Notes: generated by a model not told the origin, from the letters alone. Shown: positions 8,730 to 22,479, numbered from the stretch's first letter. The stretch: DNA of 64,000 nucleotides from Platynereis dumerilii (GCA_026936325.1 JAPTHN010000001.1:80545380-80609379); one strand, 5' to 3'. Numbers and translations: made by a program.

Positions 8730-11700
8730 GCCATCCCTTTTACCACTTTCTCCAGAGCACAATCACCACCAACACACAATAGAAAAACATCCTACTCCCA
8801 AAGCCTTTGTATTCAGTGCCATTCACAGAACAACAGTAATAGGCTCATTGCACACATACGGGCACTTTAGCTACAGCTGCAGGGTTAATACCTTCTTTCA
8901 TTTGTTTCCAGGGCTATCATTCAAAACCACACTTGGTGGCAGCCCATCCTAATCTAATTATGCTATGCATCCCCTGTAGTATACTCTTGCATGCACAGGT
9001 GATGCTTCTCCGAATGAAAATAATTGCACAGCACTGGAAAATTACTTCGCAGCAACAAAAAAGTATTTAGAAAAAAGTGAATAAAAAGAGAAGACTGGGG
9101 TGCAGACCGCTCGTGTGCACTGGCCTGCAAGTTATCCACTTTCATGGCTAGAGGAGGGATAAAGTACAGAGATTAAGTACAGTCCTTTATCACAGTTTGT
9201 TAAATCCACCCAGGCAGCTCTTCATTAACCTTCCTAATTAACAGGTGAACGAAAACACAGCACCAAAATGAGATATTCTCCGTCGCAGAAACCTGTCTCT
9301 CACAGACAAATATGTTACAGTAGGTGAAAACGAGTGCTTACAGAAAAGCTGTTGTTGGCCATCAGTGACCTCACAACAAGCCCTATCAAACGCATTGAAA
9401 TAAGCTGTCAACTTGTCATTGAGACTGAGTAACTTGTGACCGCATCGATACCCTGCTGGTCACTCATTTTGATAGCTTTGGTTTGGGTAAAACTATACAA
9501 ACCAAAACCAGAAAAGCCTAACAGTTGTTTTTCAACAGTTTCTATACATGTGGTTCCCTTTCCATTGAATAATCCCAAGGTGACCTGGCTGTTCAGAGGT
9601 GGCACATTTGTCCATAATTAATAGGGCAGGCTAGAATGAAATGTTATTGGAGCAACTCCAGCAGGATCAAGTTGCCTCTAAATCCCACAGTTTAGTGGGT
9701 GTTTTTGGCTGCTATTTCAGGCTTTACTATTTCAATTAATGAGAGCAGGGGCAATTTGTTTTCTAACTGCTCAGGAGGGAGCAGTGTAAGGGAGGGGGGG
9801 GGGGTTGGCTATGGCTCTCTGTGGCATTGCCAGTGCTCCAAGTTCGCTTAGCTGCCAGGCCATGGCATAATGTTATTTCAATATTTGACTACGTGAGAAA
9901 GGCTAGCCTTGTGTGTTCTCATCAGACAAGCACAAGTCTGAAACTCTTGTGAATGTTAGAAGCCCAGATCTCGGCAAGTTTCCATAGCCTGGTGGCTTCG
10001 GTGGCCCCAGATCGATAGCACACAAGCAGGGCATGTTTTAATTGGCAGCCGGGAAAGCACCAGGCCACCACAACATGGCACCATGGCAATCTTAAGAAGT
10101 GGAGAAGCCTCTACCAATTCTGAAGCACTCTACCAAAACCCTTCAAATTCTCTGTGATTCGAAGGTCTGCTCGCCAGACTACAAGACTTCGCTTCGCTGA
10201 AACTACACTCTACTCTCTACCTACGCTACATTTATAAAGGCAGACGCAAACACCGCAGTTACCGATACCTGATACTGATATTGAAAATCATTAAATTGCA
10301 TTTAAATTTTCATGTAAATGTCAAAATATGCTTGCCTGCAAGAACATCCTGACACATTACAAAATACCTGCGATTTCATGCATGCTAACAACTTTAATAT
10401 GACGATCAATAAAATTTATGTAAAATTCTGAAATTGTACAAATATGCGTGACAGCGATATCGATAGACAGCATGTCATTTATCAATGTCGAACGTTGCCA
10501 AATCGTCAATGAAATCAACACCAAGCCTATTTATTATTCATTTTGGCAAATATATTTTCACAGGCTGACAAACTCTGACAATGCTTTTTTCTGCATGGCC
10601 TATGTAAACAGCATAAAAAGACAGCAAAAAAAGCAGTAGCATTATTTGCCCAGAGGTGTATTGTTTTCCTTTGCCTGAGTGTGCCCCAGTGGGTGGTGGT
10701 ATTACCAGATGATGCTATAAAAGGAAATGCTCTCTTTGAAGAAAACATCACAGCTGTTGTTTAATACAATTACATCTTTATATAGCTGCAAATGTATCTT
10801 AATCTCTGGATTATCTGACAAATATAAACAGCTCTTCTTCTGGGATTCTAAAATATGCATAGTCATGAACATTTTAAAAGGCTACCGATATAATAATTAG
10901 TATGGCGTCTGTTGAGTCCCACTCTGTGTAGTTCTTTTGCTTGTATAATTGATGCATGGTTGTTTTTGTCATATGTCGCATGTGTTAAATTAAATGAAAA
11001 AGAATACAATTGATAAACTCAGTATACCATTCTCAAATACATACACTTAAGAGGATTCTCAATAAAAATTGTAAGCCAGCAGGCACATCCGGGTCTTGGG
11101 ACCAATGTCTGGTTTTGTGGTTATAAAGGATTCTCTCATCGTTAGTCTGTTTTTGGACCATTTCAACAGACAGAGCTGATAAATCTAACTTCAGCGAGCG
11201 AGGTGAAACCACTTGATATTTCAAAAATCACAATGAAGTTGTGTGCCGAACATCATTTTTATCGAAACCTATAGCGGGATTCTGTAAGAAAAAACCACAG
11301 GAGAAGATCATGCCATTACATGACAGTGGTGGCATGCAGATCATCATCATGACACAAGGCAGAACTGAAATATGTCAGAATGAAACCGAATTCAACACTT
11401 TTTTCAGATAAAAGACCTTCACAATGAATCACAGCTTAAATCATTAAACACTTCATCTCTTTTGGGTCTGGTATCTGGTCTCAATTCGACGCATGTGGCA
11501 TCTTAGGTCTTTGAGGAGGCCACAAGGGAGATATGAGAGTTTGAAGTTCAAATACAAAGAGTGGGTAAAGAAAAGCGGCACTTAAGCAGAGGTTTTTAAA
11601 TATATAGTACAGATACCATTTATCAGACATGCTAGTTTCTTGCGTCTGTGTCATGTTATGGATTTCAGAAACTGGTTGTTTGACTAAATTCAAAGAGTTG

Positions 11701-11947
11701 AGGGAAAATAGAGAGACTCCTTTTCTTTCGAAAAGCATGAAGGTTGGGATAGAAGTTGTAACATGTAGACCTATATAATTATGCTAAGTTCATGTTAGCT
11801 GCAACATAAATGCTCTAACAGAACTACAGAGATCGAATACTGGGAGTTGAACTACATGTACGTGCATAAATAACTCACTTAGAAACAGTACACAATATGA
11901 TAAATAAGGATCGTATTGAAGTTAGAGCAATACGCTCACGTATTAGA
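8730..11947. other. unassigned sequence
   Basis: No coding frame, transposon ends or tandem arrays are recognised. A G-run lies at about 9790-9804. ORFs in this region are short and in no consistent frame. It could hold conserved non-coding DNA that only cross-species alignment would reveal. Confidence 0.4.
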
Positions 11948-11949
11948 TA

Positions 11950-12892
11950 GGGGAAGCTTGGGAGAGTTGGGCCACTTTTTACATTCTTGCACCTCATGCT
12001 AACAGTAATGATTATATAAACATGCTTAATGCATGTATTGTATCCTGAAATATTTCAGAAAAATATCTTTAGGTTTGCATTGGTATTTGCCCAAGAACAT
12101 ATGAGCTACAGCCCTATGAAAATTGGAAAAAATTTGGCCCAACTCTCCCCATCAAGTGGGAGACTTGGGCCATTCAGGGGGGAGACTTGGGCCATTGCAA
12201 TATATCAGGTTCGGTAAAGCTGTACTTGAGGCCATAATATTTTTAACCTGTAGTGTGGTGGTCATAGAAGTCATTAATCCTGAATTGAGGCCTCTTGCAA
12301 CTCTAGCTTGCTGTCAGACTTAAGCCTCGGCCTGATGGCCTAACTCTTCCCATCTAGATTTCCTGATATCTAATTTTATTAGACCATGAATAATTATTAA
12401 GGCCTAAAAATATTCAATCTCTGTTGAAAATTGTTGTAGACAAGTTCTTCTGTCTTAATAAAAATAAATCTGGGTAAATGCAACACATGTGGGGAGAGTA
12501 TTGGCACTGTCCCAACTCTCCCCCATTCCACCATTTTTCTCTAAATCCCAATTATGACAAAACCGGTTGTCTGATAATTTTCCAAAATATTTTAATAACA
12601 ACTGAATAGTCAAGCCTACCAAGCATGCCATAGAAAATTTTCTCAATCCTTGTTGTCTGACAAACAATTAAAACCTCGTAACATGGCTCAGTTTTTACGT
12701 TTTTCATCCAAATTTGAATTTTCTTCTTTCTAGAGATTGTGACAGGCTAATTAGCCAGAAATGTTACATCCATTGAAAGATTTTTATTTTTATAAAATTT
12801 TGGTGGCTGCAGCTTTCTCAAAATTTTTTTAGTTTCCTCAAAAATCAGGGTGGCCCAACCCTCCCTGCGGCCCAACTCTCCCAAGCTTCCCC
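11950..12892. mobile_element. TA-flanked MITE with GGGGAAGCTTGGG ends
   Basis: A 943-bp element between TA dinucleotides (11948-11949 and 12893-12894). The left end reads GGGGAAGCTTGGGAGAGTTG and the right end is its near-perfect inverse. Degenerate copies of the same word (GGGAGACTTGGGCC, CCCAACTCTCCCC) recur inside at about 12135-12195, 12340 and 12510, as expected of subterminal transposase-binding sites. There is no transposase frame. TA target use suggests Tc1/mariner/pogo mobilisation; the superfamily is an inference. Confidence 0.88.
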
Positions 12893-12894
12893 TA

Positions 12895-14350
12895 CATCTA
12901 AAGATTACATGTATGTCAATTTGATATGGCTTGAATTTTCTATTTAGGTTATACTCTGAATGTGACTACTGATACGGAATCCAACAGGGAGGTTGTGTAT
13001 GACCTATTGGTCCAAAGTCTGTTCTTATGTGAGTAACACAGCCATGAAATGTAACCCAGGCCCAACAGGCACATAACAATGTGGGGCTTATTGTTGGCCA
13101 ACCGGGGCAAGGCGGAAAGGCATGCATTGGCTGCAGGGTGGTAATCCCAAGGCACATGTATGCTTGCCAATGCTTGGCTATGCCATTGTGGAGACATGGC
13201 AATGCATGACAAATCCACCCAAGGCCCCTCACAGGATTGATGACAATGCAAACTCGACCACATGACCTAAACGCAAAACAAACAAGGACATCTTATTCTG
13301 CGTCCTGTCTTGCCACAAGTTGGCGGTGTCTCGCTGAATAACAGGACAAGCCTTAATCGAGCTTTGAAGCTCATCAATTCAGTTCCGTAACACTTTCTCC
13401 AGCTCTTGCTCCTCCTGGAAATAGAATACACGTCCATTTGATGGTGACAGATTGGGGCTTTGGGAAGCGGAAATGGGCTGAAGCGGTGCACAAGGTGTGT
13501 ACCCCCATGAATTATGGGTAAAATACAAATATTTCACAAAATACAAAACGTGCCACCCGAATTCCATTCCACTTATCCATACAGAGCCTCATTGTGTCGT
13601 TCTGACATCAAAATTTACCGGAGTTTAGAATGAAAACAACCAATGTTCTCATGGAGCTGTGAGTGGTGTATTATGACATATTATTTTCAACGCTTCACCA
13701 TTCAGTTTCATGTGAATTGCACAAAACATTCATATGGATATGTGGTCTGGAAAGTAAGATCACATTGCAAACTTGTGAAAATAAGGTACCATTGATCATG
13801 AATGAAATGATTGTAGGTATTTAAGAGTGAACTGAATTAATAAATTAACTTGTTATCTTCTTACATAATTTCATGGGTGGGCAACAACCCCTTTTCGGAC
13901 AACAGGGAATATATGAAATTCTTCTGTTTGGGTTCCAGGTAACCTCTAATACCAGGTATGTCATGGATCAAAATAGTGCGCCCGTCTTAGAAGACATTAC
14001 TATGAAAGAACTCCATCAATGGGCTCAGCCCTTAGCCATTGACTCGACATCAATATAACTGATGAACCATTCTACGGAGCCCTTTTATACTTAATTACTC
14101 TGGCAAGAAAGAAATTACTCCATCGATGTCAGGTAAAGCGGGATAATGTCACATGTTAAGCTCCCAAGAAAGACCTTCCTCTTTTAGTTCTATGGTAAGG
14201 TCAGGTAAACAATATCCAAGACTCCCCATCTGCCTCCATTTCTTTCATAACTTCTTGTTTACTTGCTACTTTTGGGATCATACCAAAATGTGGGAATGCC
14301 ATCGCATTGAGCCTCTTCATCTCTATATTATGGTACACTCTAAAATTATT
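12895..14350. other. unassigned sequence
   Basis: No supported gene. 13030-13260 is somewhat GC-richer, with repeated TTGGC/GCCAA and CATG words. A very short splice-acceptor-plus-frame on the minus strand near 13379-13414 was considered and rejected. Confidence 0.4.
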
Positions 14351-14450
14351 TGAAAAAAAAAAAGCCTTTTGGACAACCATGGTTGTTTTAATGTAGAAGT
14401 TTGGTTTTCCATTCCAATTGTGGTTACCAAATATTTTGGAATATCCACAA
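14350..14450 (-). repeat. dispersed repeat fragment, copy 1
   Basis: The reverse complement shares GAAAACCAAACTTCTA and ACCATGGTTGT, in the same order and at similar spacing, with 56384-56425. Both look like degraded members of one unidentified interspersed repeat. Confidence 0.4.
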
Positions 14451-16030
14451 ATAACTTGGAACAATGAGGTCAAGCCCAAAAACCAACCAGGCTTTTTGTG
14501 CGAATTTTATTTTTTATAGTTTAGATCATGTTCGAGCAATTTTACTTCATCAATACAAATCCTGACATATATTTATTCATACATAGAGTTGAATCTCTGT
14601 TGCAGGAGACTGGAATATACACGTAGTAGAGCAAGGTTATTATCATTCCACATAAGAATTGTCCACGAAATAGATTCTTCACAAGAAAGGAATGGAAACT
14701 ATCAAAAGAAAATATCTACCTGGTCGATCCCTCATTGTCTCAACCACAGTGCCAAGAATGTTGCATTGTGTTATTGAGTTTCTCAAATTGTCTGAAAGGG
14801 GTAGTAGTTTATTAAAGGGAGGGCAAGTTTCTCTCCCTTCAGTTCAAAGAGCCCCAATAATGCCATCAAAGAAGACCACACGCTTCGCTGAACTAAGTGT
14901 GCATATCAAGACCAACTGTTGGAAAGCCTCCAAGTGCCACCACACAAAAAGGTGTTACCCACAAAAAGGAGTCTGATTTATAGGAAAGATGTCAAAAAAT
15001 ATACCACGAATCCAGAAAGAAGAATGGCCTGATTGGCCTTGTATCAAAGGTTTGAACTTTGAAACAAGACACCAGGAAAAGAAAGACCTGAGGAACAAGA
15101 TCTAGGAGAGAAGAAGACACAGCTTTTGTATTATTTTTGTGAGAAAAATAGCCATGAAGATCTAAAGCGCAGATGAATTAAAGTGCAGAATACCACATCA
15201 CAAGAGCAAAATAGTAAAATTTTCCTGGGATAAGAAGGATAAAAAGGTTTCTTTTAGAAAGAAGATACCTTAGTACACAAGATCTAATTTCTTGAGATAA
15301 GGACAGTGAAATATGGCAAGAGTCATTCACAACAGTTGCTGTTGCAGACTAGATGTGTAAGAGATCCGCTTTTAGAAAATTCATTAGTAGAATAGGCATA
15401 ATCATAGGTTCAACATTAGAAGCTCTGGTAATCTTCATCCTGAGGGTTGCCTGATAACAAGCCTGCCTGAGTATGACAGCAATGCGTTATGGCAGCTCTG
15501 AAAGTGGCATATGACGTTCTGGCTCGTGTCTTCCGCATGACAGGTCCCGATCCACACAGCACGGCATCCTGACGCATGCACACACCGCACGTCCTGGCAT
15601 TTTGGAACATGTTGGGTTCCATCGACCAAATATGACTGAAAAACTTGAGGCTTAATATGACTGGATCAATATAGAAATGCACGGCAACCCTGTAATACTG
15701 GAACGCCACACCGAACCACACTACACCGACTCAGTTTGGCTGGTTGGTTAATAGCTGGGGCTTGGCGTTAATGCAACCACCCCACTCTTAAATTCAGGGT
15801 GCTTAGCTGGGCAGGCAGGCGTGCACAATTGGCTGCAACCTCGCTTGAGTAAATAGTTGCCTTCACTGCAATTAAAACGCATGAAGGGACCTTGGTTAAT
15901 AGTAAAACACGCAAGGTAATCATGTCGCTTTTCCTTGTTCACTTGAAAGCTTTTAAATCGTTTGTATAACGGGCAATGGAAACTCACTTCCGGTTTGCTT
16001 TCCATCATTTGATATGGTGTGCCCTTCAGA
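14450..16030. other. unassigned sequence
   Basis: Nothing supported. 15416-15721 on the minus strand is GC-richer and has two overlapping open frames of 64 and 101 codons, but neither resembles a known family or shows splice signals I trust. Confidence 0.4.
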
Positions 16031-16033
16031 AAC

Positions 16034-16600
16034 CAATCAAAGCCTTTCGCTGAATGCCCACAATGGATATCCAAGCCTTTTCCCATACTCCCATTATGGA
16101 TATCACAACCTTTCCACCACGCCTATTATGGACAGACGGTTATCACAGCCTTTCTTCCAACGCTCGTGATTGATTTATGAATATTGATGCCTTTCTCCAC
16201 ATGCTTGAAATGGTCTCAATTCTTGCTTCACTTCTTCACAACTGATATCACAGCCTTCTTCACAATTGGTCAATTGAATCAATAATGTCTCAGCCTTTAT
16301 CCATGTGAAAGTAACCATTTAACAATGAGTATCCTTCAAGAAGGATATTTTCCTGACCTTTCTCTGAAGGTCGATGAGAAGTATCACAAATATTTCATGA
16401 AAGTAAGAAATTACCATGTATACATAATATGGAAGTCTGGCAGAGACAAGCTGCAATTTCATATTGGACAGTATAGACATCATAACTTTCTCACATATGC
16501 ACAATGAAAATATGGGTGTTTACGCCTTTCTTGCATGCCGGTGATGGATAACTGTGCGGTTCAGTCCTTGCCTTATGCTAATTGAAGGACAGAGCCTAGA
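16034..16600. repeat. degenerate minisatellite, CCTTTC-ATGGATATCACAG type
   Basis: At least seven imperfect units of roughly 33-60 bp begin CCTTT(C) and often contain ATGGATATCACA(G) or a variant: starts at about 16038, 16076, 16110, 16153, 16193, 16255 and 16294. Related words continue to about 16600. Divergence between units is high, so the array is old. Confidence 0.55.
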
Positions 16601-16609
16601 GCTGGTACA

Positions 16610-18905
16610 TGGCCATATTGAGCTGTTAATTGATGTTGTGTCTTTCTGGTAGGACTTGGAAACGCCAATCAGCTACCTAATGCCCAGCTTACGACATTGT
16701 CCCTCGTGCCAATGTTCATTAGACATTAAGCGAGTTCCTCGGCTAATGACTCATGTCAGGCGTTCTTGGTGTCAACCAGTAATGACCAGACGACCGTCTA
16801 CTAGCTGCATATCTTTGTTTCTAATAGAATCCCCACATCTCGTTTAGCTCTCAGTGAGACAAAAAGTCCAGACATAATATGCATTTACTACATTATGTCC
16901 AGAAATGGCAACTTAGACATAACATATTGGATAGCGGATCATCATATATCAGCAATAATAGGCTGTCCAATAAGCCATGTGGGGACGCTTGGGTATACAA
17001 TGGTGAAGATATGACATCACTATTGTTGTAAATTGTGCAATGAAATATGGACCTCTAAGATATTGATCAATGTTCATAACCTTGCTATACTAGAAAGCAC
17101 TAAGTCAATACTAAATAGATCCCAATACATAATTCATTCTTCATCCAAAGGAGATCATTATTATAACTTTTATTTTATTTCTCATAATTCATTTTTTCAT
17201 CCCCTAGAAGAGCTTCACTTCTCCAGTAGTAAACACAATAGAAAATACAACAGGCATGCCTTTTGTAGACACGGCCAGCAGCAAAATTGATGCAGCATAT
17301 TTGACCAACAGGAAACACAGGCAATAGTGCTCACAAACCCTGGACATTTCGTTTAAATCACAAATCCTCGGGCAGCCGCTTTCCAGTCGCCAGACCACAG
17401 TGGTCATCCATCTCTTGACGGTGGTCAGGCTGCAGCTGCATAGTCGGTCAGAATTCATGGCAGGCCTGTCTTGTGTAGTCCTACCAGCAATACACTGTGC
17501 AGGAGGAGAGTGGGGAGGGATGACCAGTTGCCTTACAGTGTACATTGTGTGTTTATGTATAGACAGCCTTAGACACAATATTGAATTTAACAGCTATTTT
17601 TCAAGAAGATGAAGCAACAATTTCTGATATTTGAATACTTAAATCTGAACACCCTAATTCTTGTGTTTTTGTATCGCTTCTGAAGTGTTTGACTAAAGAA
17701 CATGAAGATTACAACTTTGACACTTATACGAGCAAGGCGCAGTCAGTCATATGAATCGAAATGTCCAACATACGCTGGACATAAATCTGCAATGCTGAAT
17801 CACTAGAGCACCACATCACCACTGCAGCTACTGCATGTGCCAGTCCTCCCACAGTCTCTCGAACGTCTTTGCCCCAAGTCCCCTGACTGCCATCTCGTTC
17901 ACTCCATTTCCTCCCCAACTCCCACTCGCTTCTCTTGGTTCTAGTCATTTCGGACTAAATTACTTTCTCCTCACAAACTGCCACTTCTTAGTCAAAGAAC
18001 ACAAGCACCACTGCATCCACTTGCTTTTACTTTCCACAAGATCAAAATATTCCAATAATCTCTCGCAGGCTGCTCGCGGCCTGTCACAGGCGTCAAGCGA
18101 CATGGCAAGTCAGTCCATAACTTGGAATGAACAAACGGTCCTGTTGGACCAAGTCAGCTTGAAAGCTATAATATGAAAGGAGTTAATTTCAAAAGGAAAT
18201 TGTTCCGAATGCAATCAATCAGTCTCCTTTGAAAATGTGCTTTAAATGCCAGCTCATTATAGAGTGGAGCAATTGCAAGATAACACATGAAACTGCTTCA
18301 TCCTGGAGATCTAATTACAGAGGTGCTGCTTCCCAAGGTGCATGGGCGATAATTGGAGACTGCTGCAGATCTCTTTCCCATACCTTGGTTAGCTCATGAC
18401 GGTGAGCCTGTACAATTGTAGACCTGCTCATGGCTCATTGCAGGTCATTGTGAACCTGGCTTGAGTGCAGAGAGGAGTCCTTTGAAGGTCTGATGAAAGG
18501 GACCAACTGTTTCCACATAATTGGTGAACCTTTGCACAGGCTGGGCTCTACCAAATGCCTTTTTTTACCTCACACACCAACAAGCATGAGCGGGCATCAG
18601 CAGCCGTAAATGTACCAGGTCTTGTTTCTGCCTCCGCTAATCCAAATCTGTTTGTCAGAGGGCTGTGTTTGTGTCACGTCCCCTTTTTGGGCCGATGGAA
18701 ACTATGAGAAGTACAAATGTCCATTGCATGATTGCTTTTTGCTGCCATAATGCTATGCCATTGTGTCCTTTCTTATGATTCTCCAGTCTGGGATATTTCC
18801 GGACTAAGCAAGCCCAGGGCTGGTCAATTCACTTCTGGCTGTTGCCGGGCAGTTACAAGGGCCTTTGGCCATAGGACTACATTCAGCACTAGTAATGCTC
18901 TGGTG
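16610..18905. other. unassigned sequence
   Basis: No recognised feature. 17330-18660 is patchily GC-richer, but open frames on the two strands overlap and conflict, and none matches a family I know. Confidence 0.4.
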
Positions 18906-18913
18906 TATCAACA

Positions 18914-19026
18914 GCCTTTAGCCCCATTCCCATTCCCTGCCTTTAGTCCGCCTTTAGTCTGCATTTAGCTTGCCTTCGGAGTGCCTTTAGCTTGCAATTC
19001 GGAGTGCCTTTAGCCTGTCTTTAGTC
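18914..19026 (+). repeat. short tandem repeat of GCCTTTAG-type units
   Basis: GCCTTTAG or close variants recur about every 11-12 bp, with clear copies at 18914, 18939, 18950, 18983 and 19006 and degenerate ones at 18961, 18972, 18994 and 19018. Confidence 0.75.
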
Positions 19027-19029
19027 TCT

Positions 19030-19375
19030 CAGTCTTAATGAACCTGTCTGGCATCTGTTTTCCAACACATGGCCCATCAGCATTTTCTTCTTAAATGGCT
19101 TCTGTCTCTCACCATGGAATAACTACAGGACGGGATGTGCAAAATACTGAGTGTGTGATCAGATAAAGTGCATATTGGATAGCATCCCATTACCTGAGAT
19201 ATTGTGGCAGCCAGCAATGTCTAGTAGGCACACACTAGGCACATATACCTCCAGGCTCTTTGTATTGAAAGCTCTGGGAACTGTGTGAGTTTGACAATGT
19301 GCTTTGTGCCAGCCATGTGCCTTGACAAAGCTTTCTGGTTCTCGGGCACAATTGTGCAAATCTGCTGGATACATT
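19030..19375. other. unassigned sequence
   Basis: Short stretch between two repeat blocks; nothing recognised. Confidence 0.4.
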
Positions 19376-19682
19376 GAAGGAAATCATAAATAAGAAGGGC
19401 ATATACCACTATATACTATGTCTGTAGTAGATGGTCAAAAATGCATCAATTGATATTTAATTCACTACAGTTATCCCCTAATTCTGAGACCGCATCACAA
19501 GTTTTGTCTTACAACACTGTAAATTAGTAAATTTTTCATTGTAGCCAGACACTAACAGTTTTGCAATAACTATACAAAATACCTTGCAGTATGTTTGAAT
19601 ACATCAAGCACCATAGGAGCATCTTCGACATTTTTTGTATCTGCTCAAACAGTACATAATATCAATTGAGGTAGCCTACATC
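19376..19682 (+). repeat. 307-bp tandem duplication, unit 1
   Basis: Begins GAAGGAAATCATAAATAAG. The whole 307 bp recurs immediately downstream with only a handful of differences (for example near 19416, 19428 and 19454). The boundaries abut exactly, so this is a recent unequal exchange or replication duplication. No coding potential. Confidence 0.95.
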
Positions 19683-19986
19683 GAAGGAAATCATAAATAA
19701 GAAGGGCATATACCACTACATACTATGCCTTTCGTAGATGGTCAAAAATGCAACAATTGATATTTAATTCACTACAGTTATCCCCTAATTCTGAGACCGC
19801 ATCACAAATTTTGTCTTACAACACTGTAAATTAGTAAATTTTTCATTGTAGCCAGACACTAACAGTTTTGCAATAACTATACAAAATACCTTGCAGTATG
19901 TTTGAATACATCAAGCACCATAGGAGCATCTTCGACATTTTTTGTATCTGCTCAAACAGTACATAATATCAATTGAGGTAGCCTAC
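19683..19986 (+). repeat. 307-bp tandem duplication, unit 2
   Basis: Second copy of the unit at 19376-19682, ending in GAGGTAGCCTAC. Sequence past 19986 no longer matches. Confidence 0.95.
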
Positions 19987-19989
19987 TTC

Positions 19990-21340
19990 AGTCTGCACAT
20001 ACTTTTTACTGCGAGTCACAAAATTGACTATGTGGTATCGCAGGACATACTATCCTTCTAGTAGGAGTCTGTCAACTGTAGTGTGAAAGCAGGTTTGTAA
20101 GATACATAGCGCTACCCTAAGCAGCCCAGTTTGATGTTGGCTGCAGGAGATTGCCACAGACAGCCTCCCAGTGAGCCAGGCCCTTCCAGTGGCTAGCAGT
20201 CATCCAATATTTCCACAAGGCATTTCCACAAGGCATCGCCTCCTGCGGTGAGCCATGCGTGTAGACATCGATGTCTCTCTGAGCTGTTGGCTACCATCTT
20301 TATCATGGCAGGCCAAAGATTACCCACTGAAAATCTGGTCTCATAAAGGCTAGTTTGGTTGTCATTTCACAGACTGTTAGGGAAATATAATCTGGAACAT
20401 AGCAGGCCTGGGCTCAGTGAGCTGCCGGGCTGAAGCACATAGTGAAGGACACAGTTCCGCCCAGCTCATCAAAGAACACAGCTGGTACTATCGATGCCCC
20501 CCTCAATCACCCAGTGGTCCAGGCTCCATCACTCGGCCAATCACCCTCCGCAGCTTGTGGGACCAGCAGGCCAATTCCACAGAGTCAGTCACCTATCCCT
20601 GACTTCTTGAGGACCTAATCAATGTCTACAACTCAAAGTCAGCCTTACTTGGAGTGAATTAAGCCCAGCCAATCTAAAGGGAACTTCCGCACAGCTGTGA
20701 AATTGAAGGACGTGATTTTAAAAAGCAATGACGGCATCGCGTTTACATGAGGCGACAAAAAGGGCCGAAAACATACCAACTGATGGTAAATAGGCAGTAT
20801 TCGATCTGAAACCCAATCTACAGCAGATATAACATTTGCAGAGGCAAAAAACTGACAAGGATATCAGGTGTTGTGCCTTTGGTCATATGAGAGGAGGGCC
20901 TTAGCTCGAATGATTCGGGAAAGGGCAGTAAAAAGGCATTGTGGGCATGTCGCGCGGATGAACACATTTAGCTGCAGAGCTGAGGGAACACTGAAGGCCC
21001 ATGGACACAAGAGCAGGGGCCATTAGCTCTGCAATTTTCTCTTGTCTGCAGTGACCTATGGTGCTCTGTGGATCCTATGACAGCAGTCTGATCACTGAAC
21101 CTGGTGTCGCCCAGTGTAAATGGCGTATGAGACAACGGTAACCAGGTTTTGCTTTATTTCGAAAGAACCAAACAGTCTCACTGGAAAGATAGCCATTACA
21201 CACTGCGTCTGTGGTCTAATTACATGTTATGGAACAAAAAATGTCCAGAAACCAACATCTGAAGGCTGTCATCCTGATGCTTCTTATTTTACGCTGCTGA
21301 AAAACTATTCACCGCAAGCTAATACTATGTCAGTGGTCAG
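19990..21340. other. unassigned sequence, partly GC-rich
   Basis: 20400-20610 has about half G+C and an open Pro/Ser-rich frame of about 63 codons without a start codon. It lacks a frame-compatible acceptor, so it is not called. Small direct repeat ATTTCCACAAGGC near 20209-20236. Confidence 0.4.
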
Positions 21341-21350
21341 TTTACATAAG

Positions 21351-22473
21351 CTTTGATATATGGGAGGCTGCCATTGGATTGTCCATCATTACATATTTAT
21401 GATAATCCTAATATAATATTATTTGATAGATCACAAGAAATGGTCACAAATCAGCAGGTGGTCAGGCCACAAACATATGGCTTCCAGCTCCATATGATGT
21501 ATATCTACTGACGGTTTTGTATGGCGAAAATAATTCAAGGCTTTGTTTGCGTGGCACGTGCGACTGTATTTTACGAAAACCACAAGGAATAAACAAATAT
21601 GATATATATTCTCTTCCAAAGCTTAATGTAATTTGCTTGGCATTGTAGATATATTTGAGCGGCATGTAAGCTATTAGGTCTGCTGGTCTAGTGAACTATT
21701 TCTCTTATTTTTTGTAGACACTACAGCATTCACCAGCCATTCAGCTTTGACATATGGGAGTTTTACTTGCAATTAAAAAACAACCTATAGTCACTGGTTT
21801 GTAATCCAATTTTATCCAAACTAGTAATGAGGCCAGTGTGCCAAAGATCTGTTATTGTTCTAATGACCATTGTACATGCCATTGAGGCTTTGTACCATTG
21901 TAGCAATGTATGTTTTAGTGCCAGTACGTGCTCAAATATACTATGCTCGCATATTTCGTTTGGCACCTTTTAAGATTGGCAGAGGCTGTCTAGACAACAT
22001 AACCTACTTCTTGGTCTTAATTGGTGTCCTTGTAGTGCAGCTTGACATTCTACATTTACATAGATGGGCCAAACTTCTATTGTCTTTCTTTGTTTAATAT
22101 GTTTCTCGTTTAGGCTCAGAGCACTTATTATTATGTGGCTCAAATTTACTTATCCGGACTTGACCGAGCAATTCATTAACAAAAATGTGCTAATAATTGG
22201 TCAGGCTGCTCGGCTAGAACGTTCATTCTGCATTGAAATGATAATAGTTAAACTGATGACATCCAGTCGCACTTAAGATCCAATTTCATGCTTGAAACAC
22301 TGATGAGGCCACAGTCCCATTAGTATGCATGCAGATGTGCCTGTATTTAGTGCCGTTCTAATGTCTATTGCACATGCCAGACTTAGCTGGACAACACAGC
22401 TGGCAACACATTTTTCGGTGGCACCGGGCGGTCAGGCGGCATAGCCTGTACATTCTGCTTTGACATATGGGAG
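21351..22473 (+). repeat. diverged direct repeat around GCTTTGACATATGGGAG
   Basis: The 17-bp word is perfect at 21744-21760 and 22457-22473 and nearly so at 21351-21367. Nearby, 21825-21885 and 22300-22382 share ATGAGGCCA and GTTCTAATG-x-C-x-ATTG-x-ACATGCCA. This looks like an old duplication; its limits are unclear. Confidence 0.4.
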
Positions 22474-22479
22474 TCGGGG

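Noticed and set aside
13379-13414. Minus-strand acceptor followed by a short frame reading EEQELEKVLRN and a stop
   Set aside because: Eleven codons after a decent acceptor are too few to separate from chance, and no partner exon is visible.
15416-15721. Overlapping minus-strand open frames of 101 and 64 codons
   Set aside because: Neither frame looks more coding than the other, and there are no trusted splice or start signals.
20410-20625. Pro/Ser-rich open frame in a GC-rich patch
   Set aside because: No start, no acceptor in the same frame, and another frame is equally open; no family resemblance.
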